NCBI GenBank assembly: GCA_964247385.1
Contig: CAXTUB010000014.1
Location: 16,743 to 80,742 of the forward strand
Source of the DNA: TMP-86 sp964247385
GTDB taxonomy: Bacteria; Pseudomonadota; Gammaproteobacteria; Steroidobacterales; Steroidobacteraceae
DNA: 64,000 nt
Direction of reading: 5' to 3'
Part shown: positions 8,386 through 17,451 of the stretch, piece after piece
Layout of the letters: the number at the start of each line of letters is the position of its first letter
Position numbering within the stretch: position 1 is the first letter of the stretch
Position numbers and translations under genes: made by a program
Notes under the pieces: model-generated
The model's input: the letters and a program-made list of their open reading frames with translations, nothing else
Told to the model about the DNA's origin: nothing
Databases searched by the model: none

Positions 8386-8766
8386 ATGGCGCGTATCGCC
8401 GGCATCAACATACCGATGAACAAGCACGTTCTCATCGGCCTGACTCACATTTATGGCATCGGCAAATCGCGGGCCGCCGCAATTTGCGGCGCATCGGGCG
8501 TCAAACCGCAGGTGAAAGTCAAAGATCTGACCGATGCGGAAGTGGCGTCGCTACGCTCGCAAGTGGCGAAGTTCGCGGTCGAGGGCGACCTGCGGCGCGA
8601 AGTGTCGATGAACATCAAGCGCTTGATGGATCTTGGTTGCTATCGCGGCATTCGGCATCGCAAAGGGCTTCCTTTGCGCGGCCAACGCACCCGCACCAAT
8701 GCCCGCACGCGAAAGGGCCCGCGCAAGCAGGCCGTCAAAATGAACGCGCCTCCGGGCAAGGTGTAA
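8386..8766 (+). CDS. rpsM: 30S ribosomal protein S13
   Basis: 126 residues starting MARIAGINIPMNKHVLIGLTHIYGIG, with the helix-two-turn-helix region, the IRHRKGLPLRGQRTRTNARTRKG stretch and a basic tail. S13 forms bridge B1 between subunits and contacts the P-site tRNA. It is the first gene after the promoter at 8289-8317 and 10 bp before rpsK. Confidence 0.98.
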   Translation: MARIAGINIPMNKHVLIGLTHIYGIGKSRAAAICGASGVKPQVKVKDLTDAEVASLRSQVAKFAVEGDLRREVSMNIKRLMDLGCYRGIRHRKGLPLRGQRTRTNARTRKGPRKQAVKMNAPPGKV

Positions 8767-8776
8767 CAGGTAACTC

Positions 8777-9199
8777 ATGGCCGATAACAAGCAAGCCAAT
8801 CCTCAGACGGGCGCTCAAGGTGGGAAGCCCGCTCGTAAAAAGACGCGCAAGAACGTGCTCGATGCCATCGCTCACGTGCATGCCTCCTTCAACAACACCA
8901 TCATCACCATCACGGATCGCCAAGGCAACACGTTGTCTTGGGCGACATCGGGAGGCTGTGGATTTCGTGGGTCGCGCAAGTCGACGCCTTTTGCCGCACA
9001 AGTGGCGGCCGAGCGTGCGGGCACTGCGGCGCAGGAGCACGGAGTCAAGAACGTCGAAGTGCGCGTCATGGGCCCCGGCCCGGGGCGTGAGTCTGCGGTA
9101 CGTGCTTTGAATGGCTGTGGCTTGAAAATCACCAACATCGAAGATGTCACGCCGATTCCTCACAACGGGTGCCGCCCTCCAAAGAAGCGCCGCGTCTAG
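8777..9199 (+). CDS. rpsK: 30S ribosomal protein S11
   Basis: 140 residues. The core from residue 20 (RKKTRKNVLDAIAHVHASFNN) to the end (PHNGCRPPKKRRV) is strongly conserved. The first 18 residues are a polar, probably disordered leader. S11 sits on the 30S platform near the E site and Shine-Dalgarno helix. It follows rpsM by 10 bp; rpsD begins 49 bp downstream. Confidence 0.98.
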   Translation: MADNKQANPQTGAQGGKPARKKTRKNVLDAIAHVHASFNNTIITITDRQGNTLSWATSGGCGFRGSRKSTPFAAQVAAERAGTAAQEHGVKNVEVRVMGPGPGRESAVRALNGCGLKITNIEDVTPIPHNGCRPPKKRRV

Positions 9200-9248
9200 C
9201 GCCTACGCGCTGCGCATGCCTCACAGGTTTTCCTAACACAGGTTTTCA

Positions 9249-9872
9249 ATGGCAAAGTATCTCGGTCCCAAGTGCAAGCTATCCCGCCGCGAGGGCACTG
9301 ATCTTTTCTTGAAGAGCGGCATCAAGCCGCTCGAGTCGAAATGCAAGCTCGAGACACCGCCCGGCGGCGTGAAGAGCGAGCGCAAGCAGCGTTTGTCCGA
9401 ATATGGCTTGCAGCTGCGCGAGAAGCAAAAGCTTCGTCGTATGTACGGCGTGCTCGAGCGGCAGTTTCGAAATTATTATCAAAAGGCGGCGGGCCGGCCC
9501 GGCGCAACCGGCGAAACTCTCTTGAAAATGCTCGAGTGCCGCCTAGATAACGTGGTGTATCGCATGGGTTTCGCCACGACCCGAGCCGAGGCTCGTCAGC
9601 TCGTCAGTCACAAGGCGGTGACGGTCAACGACAAGCTCGTCAACATCGCCTCATTTCAGTGCAAAGCCGGGGATGCGGTGCAGATTCGCGAAAAGGCGAA
9701 GCAGCAAACGCGAATCCAGTCGGCCCTCGCCATCGCCGCACAAGTGGGCTTTCCTGACTGGGTCGAGGTGGACGACAAGAAGTTGTCGGGCGTTTTCAAG
9801 TCGGTGCCCGACCGGCAAGACATCTTGCCCGATATCAACGAAAGCCTCGTGGTCGAGTTGTACTCCAAGTAA
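9249..9872 (+). CDS. rpsD: 30S ribosomal protein S4
   Basis: 207 residues, the standard size, starting MAKYLGPKCKLSRREGTDLF, with an S4 RNA-binding domain near residues 98-160 (MLECRLDNVVYRMGFATTRAEARQLV region). S4 nucleates 30S assembly, helps control decoding accuracy, and in E. coli represses this operon by binding its own mRNA leader. It precedes rpoA by 46 bp. Confidence 0.98.
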   Translation: MAKYLGPKCKLSRREGTDLFLKSGIKPLESKCKLETPPGGVKSERKQRLSEYGLQLREKQKLRRMYGVLERQFRNYYQKAAGRPGATGETLLKMLECRLDNVVYRMGFATTRAEARQLVSHKAVTVNDKLVNIASFQCKAGDAVQIREKAKQQTRIQSALAIAAQVGFPDWVEVDDKKLSGVFKSVPDRQDILPDINESLVVELYSK

Positions 9873-9918
9873 TTTTCTCGCCGGCGCGCGTCGCTCCGGC
9901 CTTGTCTCGAGAGGTCAT

Positions 9919-10923
9919 ATGCAGGGTTCAATCAGCGAATTTTTGAAGCCGCGCGTCGTCAAGGTACAGCCCGTATCGCCACGTCATGCGCGCATCGTCA
10001 TCGAGCCGTTCGAGCGCGGTTTTGGCCACACGCTGGGCAACGCGCTACGGCGCGTCTTGTTGTCCTCGCTGCCGGGCGCCGCCATCACCGAGATCGAAAT
10101 CGACGGAGTGTTGCACGAATACACCGCGATCGAGGGCGTGCAGGAAGACGTGGTCGATGTGCTCCTCAATCTCAAGGCGGTGGCCATTCGCATGCACTCA
10201 CGCGACGTGGCGGAAGTGCGGTTGCAAAAGAAAGGGCCAGGGCCCGTTACCGCGGGAGACATCGCGGGCGACCATGATCTGGAGATTTTGAATCCGGATC
10301 TCGTCATTGCAAACTTGACCAAGGCGGGTGAGCTCAGCATGTCGCTGAAGGTCGAGCGGGGCCGCGGCTATCGTCCCGCGCTGCAGCGTGCAGGCTTCGA
10401 GGAACAGTCGCGCCCCATCGGCCGCTTGCAGCTCGATGCATCGTTCAGCCCGGTGCGAAAAGTGACCTACAACGTCGAAAGCGCCCGCGTCGAACAGCGC
10501 ACTGATCTCGACAAGCTCATTCTCGATATCGAGACCAATGGCACCATCGATCCAGAGGAAGCCATTCGGCGCGCCGGCGGAATTTTGAAAGATCAGCTTT
10601 CCGTATTCGTCGATTTGCAGGGCCAGGATGAAGCCATCTCGAAATCGACCGAGACTCAGTTCGATCCCATTTTGTTGCGCCCGGTCGATGAGCTCGAGCT
10701 CACCGTGCGCAGCGCAAACTGCCTCAAGGCGGAGAACATCCACTACATCGGCGATCTGGTGCAACGCACGGAGGTCGAGTTATTGCGCACGCCGAACCTG
10801 GGCAAAAAGTCTCTGACCGAAATCAAGGAGGTTTTGGAGAGCCACGGCCTGACGCTCGGCATGCGTGTTGACAACTGGCCCCCGCCCGGGTTGAAGCGCG
10901 ACGACGATCGCGACGGCATCTGA
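9919..10923 (+). CDS. rpoA: RNA polymerase alpha subunit
   Basis: 334 residues from ATG 9919 (MQGSISEFLKPRVVKV). The N-terminal dimerisation domain has GFGHTLGNALRRVLLSSLPG. A linker follows, then the C-terminal domain with VDELELTVRSANCLKAENI and the TPNLGKKSLTEIKEVL helix-hairpin-helix, which binds promoter UP elements and activators such as Crp (a Crp-family gene is at the end of this window). The frame stays open far upstream, inside rpsD, but only 9919 gives the family N-terminus. Confidence 0.99.
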   Translation: MQGSISEFLKPRVVKVQPVSPRHARIVIEPFERGFGHTLGNALRRVLLSSLPGAAITEIEIDGVLHEYTAIEGVQEDVVDVLLNLKAVAIRMHSRDVAEVRLQKKGPGPVTAGDIAGDHDLEILNPDLVIANLTKAGELSMSLKVERGRGYRPALQRAGFEEQSRPIGRLQLDASFSPVRKVTYNVESARVEQRTDLDKLILDIETNGTIDPEEAIRRAGGILKDQLSVFVDLQGQDEAISKSTETQFDPILLRPVDELELTVRSANCLKAENIHYIGDLVQRTEVELLRTPNLGKKSLTEIKEVLESHGLTLGMRVDNWPPPGLKRDDDRDGI

Positions 10924-10938
10924 ACGGAATTTGACCTC

Positions 10939-11436
10939 ATGCGTCATCGCAACGTCGGCCGGCAACTGTCGCGCAACACCGCCCATCGGCACTCCATGCT
11001 GCGCAACATGGCGGCATCGCTCTTGCGGCACGAGACCATTCGAACGACCGTGCCGAAGGCCAAGGAGCTGCGCCGGGTCGTCGAGCCGTTGATCACTTTG
11101 GCCAAGGCCGATTCGCTCGCGAAACGGCGTCTTGCGTATGCGCGCCTGCGCGATGCGGACGTGGTGGAAAAGCTATTTGGTGATCTGGGGCCGCGCTTCA
11201 AAACGCGCGCTGGCGGCTACACCCGCATTCTGCGCATGGAGGCGCGCCCGGGCGACTCGGCCGATATGGCGCTGGTGTCGCTCGTCGACCAAGCTCGGGC
11301 GCAAACCTCTAATGAATCGCCGGCCACGGGCGCCAAGAAAACTCGTGTCAAGAAAAGCAAGGGCGGCGAAGAATCGCCGGTCTCCGAGGCCGCGGCTCCG
11401 GCAAAGCCCAAACGTAGGCGCGCGGCGGCCGCTTAG
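10939..11436 (+). CDS. rplQ: 50S ribosomal protein L17 with basic C-terminal tail
   Basis: 165 residues. The L17 fold covers residues 1 to about 117 (MRHRNVGRQLSRNTAHRHSM to the YTRILRMEARPGDSADMALVSLVD region). The rest is a low-complexity Ser/Lys/Ala tail ending in PKRRRAAAA, longer than the 127 residues of the E. coli protein. L17 sits by the exit tunnel. It ends the alpha operon; no T-rich terminator was seen before mscL. Confidence 0.97.
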   Translation: MRHRNVGRQLSRNTAHRHSMLRNMAASLLRHETIRTTVPKAKELRRVVEPLITLAKADSLAKRRLAYARLRDADVVEKLFGDLGPRFKTRAGGYTRILRMEARPGDSADMALVSLVDQARAQTSNESPATGAKKTRVKKSKGGEESPVSEAAAPAKPKRRRAAAA

Positions 11437-11468
11437 CCGCGCCGGGATCATTCAGGGAGCCGGGACAC

Positions 11469-11870
11469 GTGGGACTCGCGACTGAGTTCAAAGAATTTGC
11501 CATGAAGGGCAATGTTGTCGACATGGCGGTCGGCGTCATCGTCGGGGCGGCTTTCGGCAAAATCGTGTCATCTCTGGTTGCCGACGTCATTACCCCATTT
11601 CTCGGAAAGCTCATTGGCGGCGTCAATTTCTCCGACCTCGCGGTGAGTCTGGGCAGCGATCCAAAAGGCGCGCCGGTGCTGGTGAAATATGGCGTGTTCC
11701 TGCAATCGATTTTTGATTTTTTCATCATTGCATTCGTATTGTTTCTCGCGCTGCGCGGTCTCAATCGCCTTAAAAAGCCTGCGCCGGCACCTCCGGAAGC
11801 GGCGCCGGCCGTCCCCCGTCAGGAATTATTGCTGGAAGAAATTCGAGACGCATTGCGCAGGCAGCGCTAA
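11469..11870 (+). CDS. mscL: large-conductance mechanosensitive channel MscL
   Basis: 133 residues with a GTG start at 11469. The amphipathic N-terminal helix and first membrane segment, KEFAMKGNVVDMAVGVIVGAAFGKIVSSL, are diagnostic, with a second membrane segment near residues 70-95 and a charged C-terminal helix. The pentameric channel opens under membrane tension to release solutes on osmotic downshift. It follows rplQ by 32 bp on the same strand and may share its transcript. Confidence 0.97.
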   Translation: MGLATEFKEFAMKGNVVDMAVGVIVGAAFGKIVSSLVADVITPFLGKLIGGVNFSDLAVSLGSDPKGAPVLVKYGVFLQSIFDFFIIAFVLFLALRGLNRLKKPAPAPPEAAPAVPRQELLLEEIRDALRRQR

Positions 11871-11963
11871 AGAAGGCTGCCGCTGCTGAAGCGGCGGGCG
11901 CTGAGAGAAGAGACGGGCGCTAGGAAGGCAATTCATGCCTTCGCTTGAAATTTCTGCCGGAGG

Positions 11964-13289
11964 TCAGGCGGCTCGCGCGAATGCATCGCGCGTGAGATTT
12001 TCTGGCCCTTCGTTCGAAGCTGCGACATTGTCTTCGATCCGAATGCCTCCGAAGGGTCGCAGCGCGTCGACGATGTCCCAATCGATGAGTCGACGGCGCT
12101 CATCCGCATGCGCTTGACGCAACAGCGAATCAATCCAATAAATGCCGGGCTCGATGGTGACCACGACACCCGGTTCGAGAATGCGCGTCAAGCGCAAGTA
12201 AGGATGTCCGGCGGGCCGTTCTCGCTCGGCGCCTCGCGCATCGTTCATGACGCCTCCCACATCGTGCACTTGCAGTCCGATCAAATGGCCGATGCCATGC
12301 GGAAAAAATACGCTGGTCAGCCCGCTCTCGAGCGCTTCCTGCCCGCCGAGCTCGATCACACCCGCCGCGTGCAAGACATCGCCGAGGGCGCGGTGCGCGC
12401 TCAAGTGCACGTCGCGAAAATCCTGGCCGCATTGCACTTCGGCGCATAGTGCCTGCTGCGCGCGTTCCATGCCGGCGAGCAAATCTGCGAACCGGCCCGG
12501 CGCGCCCGCGTAAGTGCGCGTCACGTCGCTGGCATAACCTCGATACTGCGCCCCGGCGTCGATGAGAAATGAGCGCATATCGGCTGGCGCCACGCGCTGC
12601 AGATGCTGGTAGTGCAACACGGCGGCGTTCTCGTTGTATGCCACGATATTGTTGTAAGGCATCTCCTCTTCGCGTTGCATGCAGGCTTGCAGATAGCGCA
12701 TGTGCGCATCGTATTCTGAAGCCCCCGCGCGAAATGCAGCGAGCGCTGCACGGTGGCCGCGCGCCGCGAGATCGTTTGCGAGCCGCATGCATTCCAGCTC
12801 ATAGGCCGTCTTCACCGCACGGTTGAAGTGCAATTTCGCCAGCAATGCCGGAGGGTTCAAGCTGGCCGCATCGGCTGAGGGGAATGCCGCAGCCGAGCCG
12901 ATGAGCGCTGCGCGCGGGAGGTCTTGCCAAAATTGCGCTGCTTGCCCAGCGTTCGCTATGGGGACGACGTCCACCGCGGCCGTCCAGGGTTCGTTCGGCA
13001 CATCGAGCGGTTTGTGCCAATAGTCGTCTTGGCGGTGAAACAGCAAACGCGGTTTCGAGCTCGGAGTGAAGATGAGCACGCTGCCGGGATTGTCGGTGAC
13101 CGGCACCCAATGCTTGAAATGCGGATTGACCTTGTAGGGCAGCGACTGATCGTCGAGAAACTGAACCGGCGGCTCTCCCGAATGCACCACCAAATGCTCG
13201 AAGCCGGACTCGGACAACGCCTCACTCGCCCGGGCAGCGAGCGTTTTCAAATGGGCAGGATAAAGATCATCCGGCGCTTGCTCGTGCAC
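11964..13289 (-). CDS. pepQ: Xaa-Pro dipeptidase PepQ
   Basis: 441 residues, nearly the E. coli PepQ length (443). The creatinase-like N-terminal domain precedes a pita-bread M24 metallopeptidase domain. Metal ligands are visible in IDAGAQYRGYASD (two Asp), FFPHGIGHLIGLQVHD (His), TIEPGIYWID (Glu) and GGIRIEDN (Glu). It cleaves dipeptides ending in proline in the cytoplasm; related enzymes also hydrolyse organophosphates. It converges on mscL; a short hairpin (11924-11942) lies between them without a T run. Confidence 0.95.
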   Translation of the reverse strand: MHEQAPDDLYPAHLKTLAARASEALSESGFEHLVVHSGEPPVQFLDDQSLPYKVNPHFKHWVPVTDNPGSVLIFTPSSKPRLLFHRQDDYWHKPLDVPNEPWTAAVDVVPIANAGQAAQFWQDLPRAALIGSAAAFPSADAASLNPPALLAKLHFNRAVKTAYELECMRLANDLAARGHRAALAAFRAGASEYDAHMRYLQACMQREEEMPYNNIVAYNENAAVLHYQHLQRVAPADMRSFLIDAGAQYRGYASDVTRTYAGAPGRFADLLAGMERAQQALCAEVQCGQDFRDVHLSAHRALGDVLHAAGVIELGGQEALESGLTSVFFPHGIGHLIGLQVHDVGGVMNDARGAERERPAGHPYLRLTRILEPGVVVTIEPGIYWIDSLLRQAHADERRRLIDWDIVDALRPFGGIRIEDNVAASNEGPENLTRDAFARAA

Positions 13290-13461
13290 GTGAGCTAACC
13301 CAAATTCGAACGTGGTGCGTTTAAGCTGCGCGAGACCGCGCGTACGTGCCCGAAAGTCATAGGAAATTTTACCAAAACCTTCTAAGATTGCCCGGCGTAT
13401 TCGTAGTCACGGACCGCGAAGCTTTCAATCCCGCATTTTAATTTTTCTGGGGTATCGATTA

Positions 13462-13737
13462 ATGAAGATCAAATTTGCATTGGGTGCGCTAGCCGCCATG
13501 TTGATTTTGGGCGCCTGCGCCAAGACCGAAGCGCCGCCGCCGCCTGCGACGGACACCACTGCGCCCGCGACGACCGCGCCTTCGGATTCCGCGATGGCAC
13601 CTGCCGCGGATTCCGCCGCGTCATCGGCTGCTGCCGCCAATTCGGCTGCCGATGCGGCCAAGAGCTCGGCCGATTCCGCCAAGGACGCTGCGGCCGCCAC
13701 GCAGAATCCGCCGCCCGCGGATTCGACCAAGCCTTAA
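13462..13737 (+). CDS. small Ala-rich lipoprotein, function unknown
   Basis: 91 residues. A signal sequence ends in the lipobox LGAC, with the lipidated Cys at residue 19. The mature part is of very low complexity: Pro/Thr-rich at first, then Ala/Ser/Asp/Lys runs that could form an extended Ala-coil helix like small murein-associated lipoproteins. No Asp at +2 (sequence C-A-K), so outer-membrane sorting is expected. It has its own 172-bp upstream region shared divergently with pepQ. No family is recognised. Confidence 0.75.
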   Translation: MKIKFALGALAAMLILGACAKTEAPPPPATDTTAPATTAPSDSAMAPAADSAASSAAAANSAADAAKSSADSAKDAAAATQNPPPADSTKP

Positions 13738-13812
13738 GCTCGCCGCCATTGAATGCATCCGTGCCCGCCGGCGGCTCGCCGGTGGGTACGGCATGCAGAA
13801 TGGGGAGTCGTC

Positions 13813-14418
13813 GTGCTCGTTTCCATTCGCGACTGCAGACAGCGGCCCGAGGACCGTCGCTGGATCGAACGGGCTTATGACGAATATCTCGAGGATCTCG
13901 CACAACTCAACACGGGTGTGTTCCCAGTCCTCATCGACGACTCGCCGCGCAAACAAGAAATCTTCGTCCACTGGTTCGCGAACGAGGCGGCGCATCCGCT
14001 CATCGTCTTGAAGGGCAGCGAGCCCGTGGGCTTCGCGCTCGTGACTCGGCCGAGACGCGCGTCGGGCACGACAAGCGCCGTACGTTCATCGGAGTCGCAG
14101 CGAACTGCGGATTCGAGCACGCATCAGCCTGCGGAATTTTCCGCGACGGCGCGCCCCGCGGATTTTTTGCTGTCGGAGTTTTTCATCTCCAAGCCTTTCC
14201 GCCGCATCGGCATCGGCCGGAATGCCGCCACCTTGATTTTCGATCGCTTTGCCGGCGAGTGGGAAATTGTCGAATACGAGCGCAACCCCAGCGCCGTGGC
14301 TTTCTGGCGCGGCGTGCTGAGATCGTACGCGGGCGCAAAGTTCGAGGAGAGGGTTCGCCACGGCGAAGTCCGTCAGCGATTCAGCTCGAAGACGGCCTCG
14401 CTTCGTAAGCCCTTTTGA
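13813..14418 (+). CDS. GNAT-family acetyltransferase
   Basis: 201 residues from GTG 13813, preceded at suitable spacing by GGGGAG. The frame also has an ATG at 13753, but that stretch carries a GC hairpin (13764-13786) and reads unlike coding sequence. The GNAT signature is seen in LLSEFFISKPFRRIGIGRNAA (acetyl-CoA-binding R/Q-x-x-G-x-G/A) and VEYERNPSAVAFWRGVL. A Ser/Thr-rich insert of about 30 residues interrupts the central sheet. The substrate is not predictable. Confidence 0.8.
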   Translation: MLVSIRDCRQRPEDRRWIERAYDEYLEDLAQLNTGVFPVLIDDSPRKQEIFVHWFANEAAHPLIVLKGSEPVGFALVTRPRRASGTTSAVRSSESQRTADSSTHQPAEFSATARPADFLLSEFFISKPFRRIGIGRNAATLIFDRFAGEWEIVEYERNPSAVAFWRGVLRSYAGAKFEERVRHGEVRQRFSSKTASLRKPF

Positions 14419-14573
14419 TATTTTCTCCCCGTCGAAATCGTCCGTCCACACGCGGAGGACGCAGCGTCTCGGCGCGCCGCATTTTGTAGACATTCTGTCA
14501 AACGAGCGCTCAAGTTTTCCCGGGATATGCCGATGGCCAGAGGCAATCCCTTTGACTCGACTCCATTGACCTT

Positions 14574-15458
14574 ATGAGCTCAGGCTCGCCGCAGGCCAGA
14601 GAAAACACGACAGCCTCCGCGGGACTCGAATTCTTGCGCGAGCTGTCGGTCGAGCTGGCAGCGGGGAAGGTCGACTTGCCTTCGTTTCCTGAAGTCGCAG
14701 TGCGCGTACGGCGTGTGCTTTCCGATGATCGCTCCACCGTCGACCAGGTCGTTCGCATCGTGGGCTCCGAGCCTGCGCTCGCGGCGCGACTTTTGAAAAT
14801 GGCGAACTCGGTGGCATTGAATCGATCGGGCAAGCGCGTCACCGAATTGCGTACGGCAGTCAATCGCATGGGCCACAACATGGTGCGCAGCGCGGCGGTG
14901 TCGTTCGCCATGGCGCAAATTCGCGGCGCAAGCAAACTGGTCGGACTGGAAAAATTTCTCGGCGATTTGTGGGAACGCAGCACGCACGTCGCAGCGGTCT
15001 CTTTCCTGCTTGCATCGCGCGTGACGCGACTGAATGCCGATGAGGCCATGCTGACCGGACTGTTACATGGCATTGGCAAACTCTATATCGTGACTCGTGC
15101 AGAGCGCCACCCCATGCTTTTTCTCGAGCCGAACTCGCTCAATGACATCATCGGCCACTGGCACGCCGCCATCGGTAAGGCGATCTTGGAAAGCTGGGAG
15201 TTCGATCAAGTCATGTGCGACGCCGTCGCGCGGCAGGATGAAGTCGATGCCGTGGAGGATGCCGAGATGACGCTGGCCGACGTGATCCATGTCGCCATCA
15301 TGCTGGTGTCGCTCGCCGCCGATGCCGCTGCGTTGGAGGCCGCATTGCAGTGTTCGGCTGCGGCAAAGCGGCTGCGAATCGATGCGGTGAAAAGCGCCGC
15401 GATTTTAAGTGAATCCGCCAGTGAGATCGCATCTTTGCGGCAGGCATTGACCGCCTGA
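14574..15458 (+). CDS. HDOD-domain signalling protein
   Basis: 294 residues. From about residue 30 the sequence follows the HDOD fold: LPSFPEVAVRVRRVLSDD, IVGSEPALAARLLKMANS and LRTAVNRMGHNMVRSAAVSF, then LLHGIGKLY in place of the HD metal pair, so phosphodiesterase activity is not expected. HDOD proteins act as protein-interaction modules in chemotaxis, motility and c-di-GMP-linked regulation. No partner domain is fused and no signalling gene lies next to it, so its pathway is open. Confidence 0.88.
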   Translation: MSSGSPQARENTTASAGLEFLRELSVELAAGKVDLPSFPEVAVRVRRVLSDDRSTVDQVVRIVGSEPALAARLLKMANSVALNRSGKRVTELRTAVNRMGHNMVRSAAVSFAMAQIRGASKLVGLEKFLGDLWERSTHVAAVSFLLASRVTRLNADEAMLTGLLHGIGKLYIVTRAERHPMLFLEPNSLNDIIGHWHAAIGKAILESWEFDQVMCDAVARQDEVDAVEDAEMTLADVIHVAIMLVSLAADAAALEAALQCSAAAKRLRIDAVKSAAILSESASEIASLRQALTA

Positions 15459-15648
15459 AACCGTTTTGGGCGGAGATTGCCGCGCCGCCGGGCGCGCCGT
15501 GCACTGCTCCCCCTGCGTGCTTGCCTTCACAAAATGCGAACTACCGCGTCGTCACCCGGCAACAGTACGGACCCTCGAGCGCTGGCAGTGGTGCCGAACG
15601 TGCGCTGCCGCACGTAGTCTTCGCGCCTCCGAGGTTTAGATTGAGCTC

Positions 15649-16194
15649 GTGTCAGCTCTCAGCACGCCACTGCAAGATTTCATGCGCACAAAATCGCGGG
15701 TGCTCGCGTCGTGCGCGATGGCGTCGATCTTGTATCCGGTCGCAGCGTGGTACATCGCTCGTTGGATACCCGTCTCATTCGTCGTGTGTCTGGGCGCGCT
15801 CGTGGCAGCGCGCCTTGCGATCGGGCTCACGGAAGCAAGTCTCGAGGATTTGCATTGGCGCTTGTTCGTGCGCCGCGCCGCGGTGCAACGCGCAGTGGAC
15901 TATTTCCGCTTACATCGCTTTCCCGCCCGGCGCTATCGACACCACGATTTGTCCACCTATTTACTGCGACTTCACGAGGATACCTCGCAAGCGGCCGAGC
16001 TGCGGGTTGCGGCGCGGCGGCTTGAAGATATGTTGGTGAGCTGCAAGACGGCCGGCGCGAAATGCGAGCGGCGCACCTGGATGATCATGTGCGACGCGTT
16101 TGAGATTCATTCGCCCGAGGCCCTTGCGCCAGCCATCGTGCTGCCCAAGCGCGGCGTGCGAACGTTCGCCGCTCCGCCCCATGCCGCGGTTTGA
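15649..16194 (+). CDS. hypothetical membrane protein
   Basis: 181 residues with a GTG start. Two hydrophobic segments at about residues 18-36 and 38-60 are followed by an Arg-rich cytoplasmic region (LHWRLFVRRAAVQRAV, then a helical stretch with RRLEDMLVSCKTAGAKCERR). Codon use is like its neighbours. I do not recognise the family. It follows the HDOD gene by 190 bp, in which nothing convincing was seen, and converges on the aminotransferase gene. Confidence 0.6.
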   Translation: MSALSTPLQDFMRTKSRVLASCAMASILYPVAAWYIARWIPVSFVVCLGALVAARLAIGLTEASLEDLHWRLFVRRAAVQRAVDYFRLHRFPARRYRHHDLSTYLLRLHEDTSQAAELRVAARRLEDMLVSCKTAGAKCERRTWMIMCDAFEIHSPEALAPAIVLPKRGVRTFAAPPHAAV

Positions 16195-16224
16195 ACCGCG
16201 GCCGCTCGATTCTGTGCAATCCGC

Positions 16225-17451
16225 CTAGCCTTTTCCCGCTCCCATGGTTTGCACGATGGCGTCGGCCAAGTGGTGCACATTGGATGGCGTGACCCCTGCA
16301 AGATTCATGCGGCTATCGGTCGTCATGTAGACATGATCCCGCTCGCGCAGCTGCGCAACTTGCGCAGCGCTCGCACCCAAGAGCGAGAACATGCCGTGCT
16401 GCACCCCGATGAAATCGAAAGCGCTCGAGCGCGTGCGCGAGCGCAGCTCGTCCGCAAGAAGAGCGCGCATGTCGCGAATGCGCGTGGCCATCTGGCTCAA
16501 TTCCTCGATCCAAGCGGTGCGTTGCGCGGGGTCGGCGAGAACGTGCGCGACAATCGCGGCGCCATGATCCGGCGGCATGGAGTAGATGCCGCGCGCCGTC
16601 TGTATGAGTTGCGAGCGAATGGCGTCGGCAACGCGCGGGGTTTCACTGACCGTGACGAGCGCACCGACGCGCTCGCGATACAAGCCGAAGTTCTTCGAAT
16701 GCGAGACCGCGATGAGCACCTCCGGCAATTCGCGGGCAAGCAACCGCGCGCCGTAGGCGTCGGCTTCCAGGCTTTCGCCGAATCCTTGATACGCCAGATC
16801 GACGAAGGGCAGCGCGCCGCTTCCCTGCAGCACTCGCAGCACCTCATCCCATTGCGCATCACTGAGATCCGCGCCGGTCGGGTTGTGGCAACTGGCTTGC
16901 AACAGCACGACCTCCCCGGCAGGCACTGCTTGCAACTGCGCCAGCATGGCATCGAAATCCACGCGCGCCGCCTGCGTATCGTAGTAGCGGTACCGTTGCA
17001 AAGCCAAACCGCTGCCCGACAAGAGCGGGATGTGGTTGCTCCAAGTCGGTTCGCTCACATGCACGCGCGTCGATGGTGAGGCCAGGCGCAGAAGCTCGGC
17101 GCCGACTCGCAACGCGCCGCAGCCTCCCGGCGTTTGCAGAGTGCACACTCGATTGGCGCGCAGCGCCGGATGATCCGCGCCGAGCACCAACTCGCTCACC
17201 AGTGTGTTGTACTCGGGCCGGCCCGCCGGCCCCACATAAGATTTACTGTCCTGAGCCGCCAGCACTTGCGCTTCGGCATGACGAACGCTGCGCAAGACTG
17301 GAGTGTGTCCTTGCGCGTCGCGAAAAACGCCGACCCCCAGATCGACCTTGTGCTTGGACGGATCTGCACGGAATTTCACCATCAAGCCCAGGATGGAATC
17401 AGCGGTCAGCAGCTGAAGACCAGTGAAAATGCCGCGCCGTGTCTCAAGCAC
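16225..17451 (-). CDS. aromatic/aspartate aminotransferase (PLP, fold I)
   Basis: About 408 residues of an AspC/TyrB-type enzyme: ADSILGLMVKFRADPSKHKVDLGVGVF at the N-terminus, SCHNPTGADLS for cofactor and substrate binding, FVDLAYQGFGE, and the Schiff-base lysine in SHSKNFGLY. It moves amino groups between aspartate or aromatic amino acids and 2-oxoglutarate. GTG 17451 is taken as start, overlapping the end of uvrA by 8 bases; a rare ATT at 17430 would give the exact family N-terminus. Sequence alone does not separate AspC from TyrB specificity. Confidence 0.92.
   Translation of the reverse strand: MLETRRGIFTGLQLLTADSILGLMVKFRADPSKHKVDLGVGVFRDAQGHTPVLRSVRHAEAQVLAAQDSKSYVGPAGRPEYNTLVSELVLGADHPALRANRVCTLQTPGGCGALRVGAELLRLASPSTRVHVSEPTWSNHIPLLSGSGLALQRYRYYDTQAARVDFDAMLAQLQAVPAGEVVLLQASCHNPTGADLSDAQWDEVLRVLQGSGALPFVDLAYQGFGESLEADAYGARLLARELPEVLIAVSHSKNFGLYRERVGALVTVSETPRVADAIRSQLIQTARGIYSMPPDHGAAIVAHVLADPAQRTAWIEELSQMATRIRDMRALLADELRSRTRSSAFDFIGVQHGMFSLLGASAAQVAQLRERDHVYMTTDSRMNLAGVTPSNVHHLADAIVQTMGAGKG

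Noticed and set aside
11924..11942. GAAGGCA/TGCCTTC hairpin between mscL and pepQ as a terminator
   Set aside because: The stem is only 7 bp and no T tract follows on either strand.
16249..17079. A 276-codon plus-strand open frame
   Set aside because: It lies entirely opposite the aminotransferase gene, whose motifs are clear; its composition is that of a shadow frame.
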